A DNA stretch of 9,942 nucleotides from a bacterium (lineage in GTDB: Bacteria; Bacteroidota; Ignavibacteria; Kapaibacteriales; Kapaibacteriaceae), in the NCBI GenBank assembly GCA_020050895.1, contig JAGVJW010000238.1, positions 1-9,942 on the forward strand, in the 5' to 3' direction. The translations under genes and the position numbers were made by a program. How positions within the stretch are numbered: position 1 is the first letter of the stretch; each line of letters begins with the position of its first letter. Of this stretch, positions 1-7,780 are shown one piece after another. The notes beneath the pieces are model-generated. The model had not been told where the DNA came from and made no database searches. It saw nothing but the letters and a program-made list of their open reading frames with translations.

Positions 1-1910
1 AGTTTTTTATGATTCGCGTTGCAGGGTTGATGGAGCAGCGCGATTCCGGCGTCACAGAGCTTTCACCCGATGGAATGACTCCCCAGGAACAACTGCGGGA
101 AATCCGTGCACGGCTCAATCCTCTCTACAAAAGGCAGGCAAAGGTCTACCATACCGAAGTATTGCCTGCGTTGAGCAAGGAGGGCATTCACATCCACGAT
201 TTCGATACACTTCTTCCGGAAGAGCAGGAGGAGCTGCGAATCGACTTCGTTGATAACATCATGCCAGTTCTCACGCCGCTTGCTTTAGATATGGGGCACC
301 CATTCCCACGTCTCCTCAATCGTTCACTTACCATTGCCTTCGTTTTGTTCGACGACATTGATGGTGAAGAGGAAATGAGAATCGCCGTACTTCAGTTGCC
401 TACAGCACTGCCGCGGTTGGTACGGGTGCCACGTTCTGAAGGGTTTAATTACATACCGCTCGAGCAAGTGATTAGGGCTCATGCCGGAATTTTGTTTCCA
501 GGTCTTAGGCTCAGGGAGAGCCATGTGTTTCGTGTTACCCGCGATGCCGATGTAGATATAGCCGAAGACGAAGCAAACGATCTCATCACGGCTGTTGCCG
601 AGGGAATACGTCAGCGTCGGTGGGGCACCGATGCTGTTCGTCTCGAAATAGGTGCAGACATGCCGCGCATGCTTCAGAATGTTTTGCTTCGATCGCTGGA
701 TCTCTCGCAGAACGAACTGTATCACGTGGATGTACCGCTAAACCTTCAGGACTTTCTCGAGCTGATGAAACTCGAAAAGCGACGTCTTAAGGATGCACCA
801 TTTACTAGCAGAGTATTGCCCGAGTTTGCCAACGACGCAGGGAACATCTTTGACACCCTAAAGGCGACGGACCTGATGGTGCATCATCCGTTCGATTCGT
901 TTACGAATTCTGTTGTGAGGTTCATTACTGCCGCAGCAGACGATCCGCAGGTACTGGCAATAAAAATCACGTTGTATAGAGCTGGCGGAAAGAGTCCGGT
1001 AATCGAAGCATTAAAGCGCGCTGCGAGTAATGGAAAAACTGTTACCGCATTTCTTGAACTTAGGGCGCGGTTCGATGAAGAAAACAACATTGCCTGGGCT
1101 CGTGCGCTCGAAAACACGGGCGTGCACGTTGTTTATGGAGTGTATGGACTTAAGGTGCATTGCAAGATTTGCCTGGTTGTTCGCAGAGAAGGTCAAAATG
1201 TTCTCACCTATGCGCACATCGGGACAGGGAACTACAATCTTTCTACAAGCCGAGTTTACACCGACATAGGAATTTTTACCGGACGGCAGGAGTTTGAGCG
1301 CGATTTTGTGCATCTGTTCAACCTTCTAACAGGTTATTCGAAACATGTTCAATGGGAACATATTGGCGTAGCACCAGTGAATTTACGCGAAAGGTTTATC
1401 GCACTCATTCGGCGCGAGACCGAAGCGGCAAGAAGCGGTGGCAGAGGAGAGATAGTTGCGAAACTTAATGCTTTAGTAGACCCAACAATCATCCGTGAAT
1501 TATATGCTGCATCGATGTCCGGTGTGAAAATTGATCTCAACATCCGAGGTATTTGTTGCCTGCGACCGGGGCTGCCCGGCATCAGCGAAACCATCACCGT
1601 CAGGAGCATACTTGACAGATTTCTCGAACATTCGCGCATCTATTGGTTTCTGAATAGCGGTACACCCGAAGTGTTTATCTCAAGCGCTGACTGGATGTCG
1701 AGAAATCTCGACAGGCGTGTTGAACTTCTATTTCCAGTTAGAGAGCAACGGTTGATTAAGCGTCTGAAAGAAATCCTGGACGTGTATATGCAGGGTGTAT
1801 CTCGTGTTCGGATTTTGCAATCCGATGGTTCCTACATTCGGCCACACGGCTATGAAGACGAAGAAGCTTTCCGCGTGCAGATGGCCTTTCTTCAGGGAAC
1901 GAAACGTTGA
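1..1910 (+). CDS. ppk1: Polyphosphate kinase 1 (5'-truncated by the window edge)
   Basis: PPK1 reversibly transfers the terminal phosphate of ATP onto inorganic polyphosphate, usually at the inner membrane. The reading frame is open from base 3; the two codons before the ATG at 9 read Phe-Phe, and FF-MIRVAGL matches the family's internal 'NLDEF(F/Y).(V/I)R.AGL' segment. The ATG at 9 is therefore an internal Met, and about 50 N-terminal residues lie outside the window. Numbering from that Met, the phospho-accepting histidine is H384 in GLKVHCKI (E. coli H435 equivalent). The second conserved His is H541 in FLEHSRIYWF (E. coli H592). The LYRAG and ARFDEENNI segments carry the conserved arginines of the metal/phosphate site. 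YAHIGTGNYN and SSADWMSRNLD are further signatures, so both C-terminal phospholipase-D-like domains are intact. The TGA overlaps the TTG start of the next gene, suggesting co-transcription. The identification is very secure. Confidence 0.97.
   Translation, partial: FFMIRVAGLMEQRDSGVTELSPDGMTPQEQLREIRARLNPLYKRQAKVYHTEVLPALSKEGIHIHDFDTLLPEEQEELRIDFVDNIMPVLTPLALDMGHPFPRLLNRSLTIAFVLFDDIDGEEEMRIAVLQLPTALPRLVRVPRSEGFNYIPLEQVIRAHAGILFPGLRLRESHVFRVTRDADVDIAEDEANDLITAVAEGIRQRRWGTDAVRLEIGADMPRMLQNVLLRSLDLSQNELYHVDVPLNLQDFLELMKLEKRRLKDAPFTSRVLPEFANDAGNIFDTLKATDLMVHHPFDSFTNSVVRFITAAADDPQVLAIKITLYRAGGKSPVIEALKRAASNGKTVTAFLELRARFDEENNIAWARALENTGVHVVYGVYGLKVHCKICLVVRREGQNVLTYAHIGTGNYNLSTSRVYTDIGIFTGRQEFERDFVHLFNLLTGYSKHVQWEHIGVAPVNLRERFIALIRRETEAARSGGRGEIVAKLNALVDPTIIRELYAASMSGVKIDLNIRGICCLRPGLPGISETITVRSILDRFLEHSRIYWFLNSGTPEVFISSADWMSRNLDRRVELLFPVREQRLIKRLKEILDVYMQGVSRVRILQSDGSYIRPHGYEDEEAFRVQMAFLQGTKR
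1894..1898 (+). promoter_or_regulatory. Ribosome-binding site for the LolC/E-type permease
   Basis: AGGGA lies inside the end of ppk1, 8 nt ahead of the TTG at 1907. It supports the TTG, which shares TTGA with the ppk1 stop codon, as the true start and indicates translational coupling. Confidence 0.6.
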
Positions 1911-3181
1911 AGGTTTCTGCACAGATAGCCCGACGTTACTTGTTTCCCCGCAAGGTTTCGATGATCACGGTGGTCGGCATCGCCAGTGTGGTGGGGATTG
2001 TTATTGGTACTGCGGCGTTAATCATCGTCATGAGCTTGTTTAATGGACTTCACACCGTTGCAACAGATTTGATGATTGGCTTTGGTCCGCATTTACAGAT
2101 TATTGCAGCGAAAGGCAGTAGGCTGCCGGATCCAAATGCTGTTACTAAAATTGTTGATGATATAGCACAATCCCAGGCCGAGCCTGTGCGGATCATTGGC
2201 TCTACTTCTACCATACGGTCGCGGATGATCATTCAATCTGAGGGCAAGACTGGAATTGCAGAAGTTATTGGTATTCAACGTTCTGGTGCCTCCTTGTATT
2301 CCGGACCGCGCAAGGCAACAGTTATTGGGTCGTTCACTCCGCACCCATTTGATGGCATTTCATCGGTTGTAGTTGCAGCAGGAATTGCAGAGCGCTTGAG
2401 ACTGTTCATTGGAGATACGATATCGCTGATTACACCACAATTGATTGAACATTCTATTCTTACAATGTCGGTTCCCAGCGGAAGGCGCGCTGTGGTGAGA
2501 GGGATTTTTCAGAGCAACACGGCAAGGGCTGTCGACAATACATTTGTTTATACTGATTATCGTACGCTGGCATCTGCAACGCACGACTCCACAGCATCAA
2601 CGGTTGATATCTACCTCAACAATCCGAGGAATGCCGGAGACTTGCAGACGCAGCTTGCTTCGGAACTGAATAAAAACCAATCGGATTCTGGTAAGCTCCA
2701 ATATGCAGTACATTCATGGCAGGATTTGAATAAGGGGCTTGTAGACACGATGAAATTAGAAAGGCTTGGTACCTTCATCGTCCTCGCTCTAATTGTGTTG
2801 GTAGCTTCGTTTAACGTTCTGGTATCGCTTACTCTTGGAGTGGTAGAAAAGAGAAGAGATATTGCAGTGTTACTCACTATGGGGTTGCTTCCTGCCGATA
2901 TCAGAAGGATTTATGTAATACAGGGCTTGACCATTGGATCTGTGAGCGTAGTATTAGGAGTTGTAATTGGCGTAGTGATTTGCCTGGGCCAGCAAACCTT
3001 CCACTGGATAGCATTCGATGTTAACAAAGGTTATATTGTCCCGGCACTGCCGGTAGAAATGCATGTTACCGACATCGTAATCACTGCTATTATTGGATTA
3101 ATTCTTGCCGGTTCTGCAGCATTGTATCCTGCAAGCCGAGCATCGAGCACAAACATATCGGATGCAATCAGAGTGGAGTAG
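1907..3181 (+). CDS. LolC/LolE-family ABC transporter permease (lipoprotein release)
   Basis: Inner-membrane permease of the lipoprotein-release (Lol) type. With a LolD-like ATPase, absent from this window, it would extract lipoproteins from the inner membrane for transfer to the outer membrane. The 424 residues have the family architecture. Transmembrane helix 1 is near residues 18-43, preceded by the typical 'A.RYL..RK' N-terminus. A large periplasmic domain spans about 44-285. Three more helices lie near 289-312, 337-360 and 389-408. Between helices 2 and 3, EKRRDIAVLLTMG (about 314-326) matches the cytoplasmic coupling segment that contacts the ATPase. The C-terminus YPASRAS...DAIRVE matches the family's 'YPA.RA....P.EALR.E'. 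The TTG start is chosen from its Shine-Dalgarno and the stop/start overlap with ppk1. Whether it works as LolC, LolE or a single homodimeric LolF-like permease cannot be told; a related MacB/FtsX-fold permease is less likely. Its 3' end overlaps hemW by 14 bp on the opposite strand. Confidence 0.9.
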   Translation: MKVSAQIARRYLFPRKVSMITVVGIASVVGIVIGTAALIIVMSLFNGLHTVATDLMIGFGPHLQIIAAKGSRLPDPNAVTKIVDDIAQSQAEPVRIIGSTSTIRSRMIIQSEGKTGIAEVIGIQRSGASLYSGPRKATVIGSFTPHPFDGISSVVVAAGIAERLRLFIGDTISLITPQLIEHSILTMSVPSGRRAVVRGIFQSNTARAVDNTFVYTDYRTLASATHDSTASTVDIYLNNPRNAGDLQTQLASELNKNQSDSGKLQYAVHSWQDLNKGLVDTMKLERLGTFIVLALIVLVASFNVLVSLTLGVVEKRRDIAVLLTMGLLPADIRRIYVIQGLTIGSVSVVLGVVIGVVICLGQQTFHWIAFDVNKGYIVPALPVEMHVTDIVITAIIGLILAGSAALYPASRASSTNISDAIRVE

Positions 3182-4292
3182 GGAGTTTTGAGAGCATCTT
3201 AACAGTAATCTCATCGCAAACGGCATAACCGTTACTCGTTAGACGGAGTACTCCGTTAGCATCGACAATCATTCCTGCCGAAATCCAATATGAAAGATCC
3301 GGTTGGAGGATTTCGCGGATATCGAGATTAAACTCACGAGAGATCTTGTTGGCAGGAATACCGTCGGCTCGTAGCGTCAAAAACATAAGCTCAATCAGTC
3401 TTTCATTGCGGCTCAGTAGCTCCTCATTTGCATGAGGTAATTGCCTGTCACGAACTTTTTGTGTCCAGGTTGCCAGACTTCGATGATTCCAATAGCGTGT
3501 CTGATTAACAAGTCCATGAGCGCTAGGTCCAACTGCCAGATAATCGTTACCGTGCCAATAGACAAGGTTGTGCTGACACTGCTTACCTGCTTTAGCGAAG
3601 TTGCTGACTTCATACTGACGGTATCCTGCATCAATCAAACGTTCGATTACATAGGCGTACATTCCTGCATCCACTTCCTCATTTTGTTTACTTACTTCTC
3701 CCCTCATAAGCTGTTTATAGAGCGGTGTCCCAGGTTCATAGATGAGCGAATAAGCGCTTATGTGGTCAGGCTCGAGCGCTAGTGCTCTGGAAATTGAGTA
3801 CTGGAGAGTGTCTATCGTCTGATTTGGTAATGCGAACATCAAATCAATATTCACATTGGTAAAACCTGCGCTCCGTGCAAGTTCCATTGCTTGCAATGCT
3901 TCGTCGGCGGTATGAATACGCGTAAGGAACGTGAGTTCGTCCTCAACAAAAGACTGAACGCCAAACGAAAGTCGGTTAACGCCAAGAGACCTGTAGGCAA
4001 TGAGTTTATCGAGGGAAACTGTTCCCGGATTGCATTCCAGCGTTACTTCGAGTGCATGACTGAAGAAGGGGATCTCGCGGAATATTCTCTCGAGTTGCGC
4101 AGGCGAGAGTAGCGATGGTGTGCCCCCTCCAAAAAAAATAGTGTCTGGTTTAATGTCTCCCGACCGCAGGTGAATTTCGTCAATCAACGTATTTACAAAT
4201 GCTTCGACTAAATCAAGAGATTCAATGGAATAGAAGTCGCAGTAACTGCACTTCTTCTCGCAAAAAGGAATATGAAGGTAATAACCCGTCAA
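3168..4292 (-). CDS. hemW: Radical SAM haem chaperone HemW (HemN-like)
   Basis: HemW is a cytoplasmic radical-SAM protein that binds haem and delivers it to haem proteins. It is often annotated as oxygen-independent coproporphyrinogen III oxidase. The 374 aa begin almost directly at YLHIPFCEKKCSYCDF, with the 4Fe-4S cysteines C11, C15 and C18 (CxxxCxxC), then the SAM-binding GGGTPS at 55-60. The family segment with H241-N242 (HNLVYWHGNDYLAVGPSAHG) follows, then a HemN C-terminal winged-helix-like region. The short N-terminus, without the roughly 50-residue extension of true HemN, favours HemW over the oxidase. The only usable start is TTG at 4292: the frame upstream holds no ATG, GTG or TTG before a TAA. 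It begins 16 bp after the lepB2 stop, so it is the last gene of the lepA unit. It converges on the permease gene with a 14-bp overlap. Confidence 0.93.
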   Translation of the reverse strand: MTGYYLHIPFCEKKCSYCDFYSIESLDLVEAFVNTLIDEIHLRSGDIKPDTIFFGGGTPSLLSPAQLERIFREIPFFSHALEVTLECNPGTVSLDKLIAYRSLGVNRLSFGVQSFVEDELTFLTRIHTADEALQAMELARSAGFTNVNIDLMFALPNQTIDTLQYSISRALALEPDHISAYSLIYEPGTPLYKQLMRGEVSKQNEEVDAGMYAYVIERLIDAGYRQYEVSNFAKAGKQCQHNLVYWHGNDYLAVGPSAHGLVNQTRYWNHRSLATWTQKVRDRQLPHANEELLSRNERLIELMFLTLRADGIPANKISREFNLDIREILQPDLSYWISAGMIVDANGVLRLTSNGYAVCDEITVKMLSKLPTPL

Positions 4293-4296
4293 AACA

Positions 4297-4301
4297 TTCC
4301 C
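4297..4301 (-). promoter_or_regulatory. Probable ribosome-binding site for hemW
   Basis: GGGAA on the minus strand sits 4 nt ahead of the TTG start at 4292, in the 16-nt gap after lepB2. Spacing is short, so initiation may also rely on ribosomes finishing lepB2. An out-of-frame ATG-TTT-TGA overlaps the site and the TTG. Confidence 0.4.
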
Positions 4302-4308
4302 GTATACA

Positions 4309-4896
4309 TTAGTTAACCATTTTTAGAATACGATTCCACCGAATGTGAGGCTGGTTTTCGCTGTCTGTTGAGCCGTAGGACCAATACACGAACATTGGGA
4401 TACCTACAATTTGGTCCAGCGGCAAACATCCCCAAAACCGAGAATCCCATGAATTATCGCGGTTATCGCCCATCACAAATACTGTTCCTTTGGGAACGAT
4501 TATTGTGCGGCGACCTTTAGAGAGAACCGTGGTTGTGGCTCCCAATGGTGGATTAGGGAATCTCTTGCCATTGATTCTAACGGAGCGTGCAGTGAGTACA
4601 ACGGTATCGCCGGGTAAGCCGATGACGCGTTTAATTAACAATTCATCAGACATACCGGAGAGTACTGAATCAGGCAGGCGAAACACGATGACGTCGCCCC
4701 TTTCAAGATCGTTGAGAGAAAGCGCGAGTTTACTCACCACGATATGGTCACCGGCAAGTAGTGTCCATTCCATTGAATGAGAGGGAATAACAAATGCGCC
4801 GATGACAAACAGCCTCAGCAAGATTGCAACGATTACGGCAAATGTTGCCGTAAGCAACAAGTCTCTTAATGAATGAACGTTCCGATTCTCGACCAA
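4309..4896 (-). CDS. lepB: Signal peptidase I, short paralogue (LepB2)
   Basis: Type I signal peptidase: a membrane-anchored Ser/Lys endopeptidase that removes signal peptides from Sec/Tat exported proteins on the periplasmic face. The 195 residues comprise one transmembrane anchor (about 13-36), then the catalytic serine S41 in IPSHSMEWTLLAGD (box B), RGDVIVFRLP (box C), the general-base lysine K89 in LLIKRVIGLPGD (box D) and GDNRDNSWDSRFWG at 143-156 (box E). All catalytic elements are intact, with Trp where many homologues have Pro after the SM(x) of box B. The TTG start at 4896 is chosen because AAGG lies 7 nt upstream; it puts the first 31 bp inside the end of lepB1. A later TTG at 4860 would remove the overlap but leave only a very short stretch before the anchor. 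It differs clearly from its upstream paralogue in length and sequence, so this is an old duplication. Confidence 0.94.
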   Translation of the reverse strand: MVENRNVHSLRDLLLTATFAVIVAILLRLFVIGAFVIPSHSMEWTLLAGDHIVVSKLALSLNDLERGDVIVFRLPDSVLSGMSDELLIKRVIGLPGDTVVLTARSVRINGKRFPNPPLGATTTVLSKGRRTIIVPKGTVFVMGDNRDNSWDSRFWGCLPLDQIVGIPMFVYWSYGSTDSENQPHIRWNRILKMVN

Positions 4897-5861
4897 CGAA
4901 CTGCCTTAATGCGCTCAAAGAGATTGAGCGGTTTTGGTTCATAGGAACCATCCGGAAGACGAACATATTCTCGATCTGAGGATACGGGCATGGACCAATA
5001 CACCATAATGGGTGTACCAACAACATCTTCTTCCGGAATGAACCCCCAGAACCGCGAATCCAGTGAATTATCGCGGTTGTCGCCCATGCCAAACACATAA
5101 TCTCTGGCGACGGTGTAGGATGAAACAGGTCTGCCGTCGATGAGCAATCTATCTTCGTTTACAGAATGCCCTTCCCGTCGGATGAATGTTGCCCACTCGT
5201 GAATATTATCTTGCGACAGCGAAATGTTATCACCTTCGCGTGGAATGCGAAGCGGGCCGTAGTCGTCTCGCGTCCAGCCCTTGCCGGGTGGAAACGTGCG
5301 GTATCGTTCAGATTCATACCCATGGGCGCGGATTTCGGGAGTAAGGTTGTAAAACTGTGCATTCTCTGGCAACGGGAATTCTGTGCTATTAACAAAAACA
5401 CGTCCACCCTTTATCTCTAACACATCGCCTGCTACGGCAACACACCGTTTGAGGTAGTATTCAAAATTGTCCGGCTCTGCCTGGTCTCGATTACCAGGAA
5501 AAATGAATACAATCACATCGCCTTGTACAGGCTTGAACAGCGGAGGCAGTTTATAAAACGGAAGAGGCAGGTTTATAAAGGGAATGATCTGCGGCGTTGA
5601 TGGACCATAAATAGCTTTATTAACGAAAAGGAATTCACCTGCAAGCACCGTAGACTCCATGGAGCCAGTTGGTACTACAAACGAAGCCAAGGCAAGACCG
5701 TTGATTATCGTGACGACGGTAAGTGCCCACACGATTGTCTTAATCCAAGACCAGACATGCTCGCCGAATGTCTCAGGTTTTTTTTCGTTTGCTTTTCGTT
5801 CACGCCGTGCTGCCATGCGTGTTGCTAAAGCTCCCGGCATCAGCTGTTGTAAAAAACTCAT
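4866..5861 (-). CDS. lepB: Signal peptidase I, long paralogue (LepB1)
   Basis: Second type I signal peptidase, 331 residues. A basic, Ala/Arg/Lys-rich cytoplasmic N-terminus (about 1-36) precedes one transmembrane anchor near 39-62. Catalytic serine S67 is in VPTGSMESTVLAGE, the catalytic lysine K138 in YYLKRCVAVAGD, and box E is GDNRDNSLDSRFWG at 260-273. The Ser-to-Lys spacing is 71 residues against 48 in LepB2, and Lys to box E is 122 against 54. The extra length sits in the periplasmic cap region (roughly 150-255), seen in long signal peptidases of Bacteroidota and Proteobacteria. The C-terminal tail after box E is also longer (about 58 residues against 39). The ATG at 5861 lies 4 bp after the lepA stop with only an A-rich leader (AAATAAACAA) and no Shine-Dalgarno, so translation is probably coupled to lepA. 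This is the likely main housekeeping enzyme, with LepB2 the accessory one; that division is inference. Confidence 0.95.
   Translation of the reverse strand: MSFLQQLMPGALATRMAARRERKANEKKPETFGEHVWSWIKTIVWALTVVTIINGLALASFVVPTGSMESTVLAGEFLFVNKAIYGPSTPQIIPFINLPLPFYKLPPLFKPVQGDVIVFIFPGNRDQAEPDNFEYYLKRCVAVAGDVLEIKGGRVFVNSTEFPLPENAQFYNLTPEIRAHGYESERYRTFPPGKGWTRDDYGPLRIPREGDNISLSQDNIHEWATFIRREGHSVNEDRLLIDGRPVSSYTVARDYVFGMGDNRDNSLDSRFWGFIPEEDVVGTPIMVYWSMPVSSDREYVRLPDGSYEPKPLNLFERIKAVRWSRIGTFIH
4904..4907 (-). promoter_or_regulatory. Ribosome-binding site for lepB2
   Basis: AAGG (within TTAAGGCAG on the minus strand) lies 7 nt ahead of the TTG at 4896, inside the lepB1 coding region. It favours the overlapping start over the TTG at 4860. 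Confidence 0.45.
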
Positions 5862-5865
5862 TTGT

Positions 5866-7668
5866 TTATTTATCTAGTGATAAAACTGCAAGAAATGCTT
5901 CCTGAGGAATTTCAACCTTGCCAACTTGTTTCATGCGTTTCTTGCCTTCCTTCTGCTTCTCGAGCAATTTTCGTTTGCGGGAAATGTCGCCACCATAACA
6001 CTTAGCAATCACATTCTTTCGCATGGCGGCAATAGATTCTCGTGCAATAATCTTTGCACCGATTGCAGCTTGTATTGCAACTTCGAACATTTGACGCGGG
6101 ATCAATTCTTTCAGTTTTGAACATAATTTTTTACCCCAGTCGTGCGCTTTCTGTCTGTGTACAATACTCGACAATGCATCAACTGGTTCGCCATTTAAGA
6201 GTATATCCATGCGAACCAAATCGCCGGCCTTGTAGTCTGCATACTCGTAATCGAGCGATGCATAGCCCCTTGTATTACTCTTGAGTTTATCGTAAAAATC
6301 GAAAACAACTTCTGCCAGTGGAAGTTCAAACGTCAGGTCAACACGATCGGCGCTGAGATACGACTGTCCAAGCATGGTGCCACGTCTGTCCATGCACAGC
6401 TTCATAATCGTTCCAACAAACTCAGTTGGTGTGATGATCTGTGCCCGGATAAATGGTTCCTGAATCTCATTTATCAGAGTTGGATTGGGGAGTTGCGACG
6501 GGTTGTCGACCCACACTTCTTCATTTTTGTTAGAAATAACACGATATCGAACATTCGGGACAGTGTTGACGATTGTTTGATTGAACTCTCGCTCAAGTCT
6601 TTCCTGAACAATTTCCATGTGCAGTAATCCAAGGAAACCGCATCGGAAACCAAAGCCCAGGGCCGACGACGTTTCGGGCTCATAGGAGATTGCCGCATCG
6701 TTGAGAGTTAGCTTTCCCAATGCTTCGCGAAGATTCTCGAAATCGTCTGAATCTGCAGGATAGATACCCGAAAAAACCATTGGTTTCACTTCACGAAAGC
6801 CTTCAATGGGTTTTTCACAGGGATTGTTTACCAGCGTGACTGTGTCGCCAACCTTTGTATCCTGCAAGCGCCGGATTGCTGCCGTAAAGTAACCTACGTT
6901 GCCAGCTTCTAATATGCCAGTGCGCTGACGTTGCATGAAGAGAACTCCAACCTCATCCAGTTCGTATGTCTGCCCCAGATTCATGAACCGGATTTTGTCT
7001 TTTTCCCGCATCGTTCCATCGAACACACGCACATTCACAATCACACCGCGATACGGATCGAAAACTGAATCGTAGATAAGCGCTCGCAATGGTGCATCGG
7101 GATTTCCTGAAGGGGGCGGGATGCGCTTTACAACTGCTTCGAGAATATCATCAATTCCTATACCTGCCTTGGCAGATGCGAGAATCATCTCGTCTTCCTT
7201 GCAGCCGATTAAGTCCATAACCTGCTGCTTTACATTGTCGACAGTTGTTGCGGCGCTTGGTAAATCAATTTTGTTAATAACGGGAATAACTTCCAGGCCC
7301 TGATCCAGCGCCATAAACAAGTTGGATATTGTCTGCGCTTCTACTCCCTGCGTTGCATCCACCACTAATAATGCCCCCTCACATGCATGAAGCGAACGGG
7401 ATACTTCATAAGAAAAGTCTACGTGACCGGGAGTATCAATGAGATTGAGTTTATAGGCTTTACCGTCGACGCCAGTGTAATCCATTTGAATGGCGTGTAG
7501 CTTAATGGTAATTCCACGTTCTTGCTCGAGCGGATTGTCGTCGAGTATCTGATTGTAAATCATCTCCCGTGCAGACACCCGTCCTGTTCTCTCCAATAAC
7601 CTGTCAGCAAGGGTACTTTTGCCGTGGTCGATGTGTGCTATGATGCAGAAGTTGCGGTAGTTAGTCAT
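5866..7668 (-). CDS. lepA: Elongation factor 4 (LepA), ribosome-associated GTPase
   Basis: LepA/EF4 is a cytoplasmic translational GTPase that binds the ribosome and influences elongation, back-translocation and 30S maturation. The 600 residues are full length for the family. G motifs are AHIDHGKST at 11-19 (P-loop), the EQERGITI switch I at 48-55, DTPGH at 78-82, NKID at 132-135 and SAK at 165-167. Next come the EF-Tu-like domain II, then the ALGFGFRCGFLGLLHMEI segment of the EF-G-like domain III, domain V, and the LepA-specific C-terminal domain with its basic run (SRKRKLLEKQKEGKKRMK) and the ending EIPQEAFLAVL. The ATG at 7668 gives the standard LepA N-terminus. No Shine-Dalgarno precedes it, and a Bacteroidota-type -7 element lies 10 bp upstream. 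It heads the minus-strand unit with both lepB genes and hemW, echoing the E. coli lepA-lepB pair. Confidence 0.98.
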   Translation of the reverse strand: MTNYRNFCIIAHIDHGKSTLADRLLERTGRVSAREMIYNQILDDNPLEQERGITIKLHAIQMDYTGVDGKAYKLNLIDTPGHVDFSYEVSRSLHACEGALLVVDATQGVEAQTISNLFMALDQGLEVIPVINKIDLPSAATTVDNVKQQVMDLIGCKEDEMILASAKAGIGIDDILEAVVKRIPPPSGNPDAPLRALIYDSVFDPYRGVIVNVRVFDGTMREKDKIRFMNLGQTYELDEVGVLFMQRQRTGILEAGNVGYFTAAIRRLQDTKVGDTVTLVNNPCEKPIEGFREVKPMVFSGIYPADSDDFENLREALGKLTLNDAAISYEPETSSALGFGFRCGFLGLLHMEIVQERLEREFNQTIVNTVPNVRYRVISNKNEEVWVDNPSQLPNPTLINEIQEPFIRAQIITPTEFVGTIMKLCMDRRGTMLGQSYLSADRVDLTFELPLAEVVFDFYDKLKSNTRGYASLDYEYADYKAGDLVRMDILLNGEPVDALSSIVHRQKAHDWGKKLCSKLKELIPRQMFEVAIQAAIGAKIIARESIAAMRKNVIAKCYGGDISRKRKLLEKQKEGKKRMKQVGKVEIPQEAFLAVLSLDK

Positions 7669-7678
7669 TATAGAATTA

Positions 7679-7686
7679 CAAAAATA
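7679..7686 (-). promoter_or_regulatory. Candidate Bacteroidota-type -7 promoter element for lepA
   Basis: The minus strand reads TATTTTTG, a full match to the Bacteroidota consensus TAnnTTTG, ending 10 bp before the lepA ATG. A transcript starting at the usual distance would have almost no 5' leader, consistent with the missing Shine-Dalgarno. No TTTG/TTG partner is visible 19-21 bp upstream, so the call is tentative. Confidence 0.3.
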
Positions 7687-7769
7687 GCTTGTTAGGGGGC
7701 TGATTCGTTGTTGAGTATTTGTATGGGTGCGCTGAGTATCATTTTCTCCGAAGTTGCATTAAGAACTAT

Positions 7770-7774
7770 GGAGA
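7770..7774 (+). promoter_or_regulatory. Ribosome-binding site of the LamG-domain gene
   Basis: GGAGA lies 6 nt ahead of the ATG at 7781. It is the strongest Shine-Dalgarno in the window and fixes that start. Confidence 0.65.
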
Positions 7775-7780
7775 ACAATT

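Larger units (their letters stand above)
7669..7780. promoter_or_regulatory. Divergent intergenic region between lepA and the LamG-domain gene
   Basis: This 112-bp gap separates two genes transcribed away from each other, so it must hold both promoters. On the lepA side there is a perfect TAnnTTTG match. On the plus side a Shine-Dalgarno is clear, but I find no convincing -33/-7 or -35/-10 pair. There is no ORF and no strong inverted repeat. Confidence 0.6.

Noticed and set aside
9..11. ATG as the true start of ppk1
   Set aside because: The frame is open upstream and MIRVAGL is an internal conserved segment of PPK1, so the start is outside the window.
324..725. 133-codon open frame on the minus strand inside ppk1
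   Set aside because: It lies opposite conserved PPK1 coding sequence and shows no motif or signal; a shadow frame.
4289..4297. ATG-TTT-TGA mini-frame overlapping the hemW start
   Set aside because: Two codons only and out of frame with hemW; no evidence it is translated as a leader or coupling device.
7667..7672. TATAAT on the minus strand as a sigma-70 -10 box for lepA
   Set aside because: It overlaps the lepA start codon, so any transcript from it would lack the conserved N-terminus; best seen as chance.
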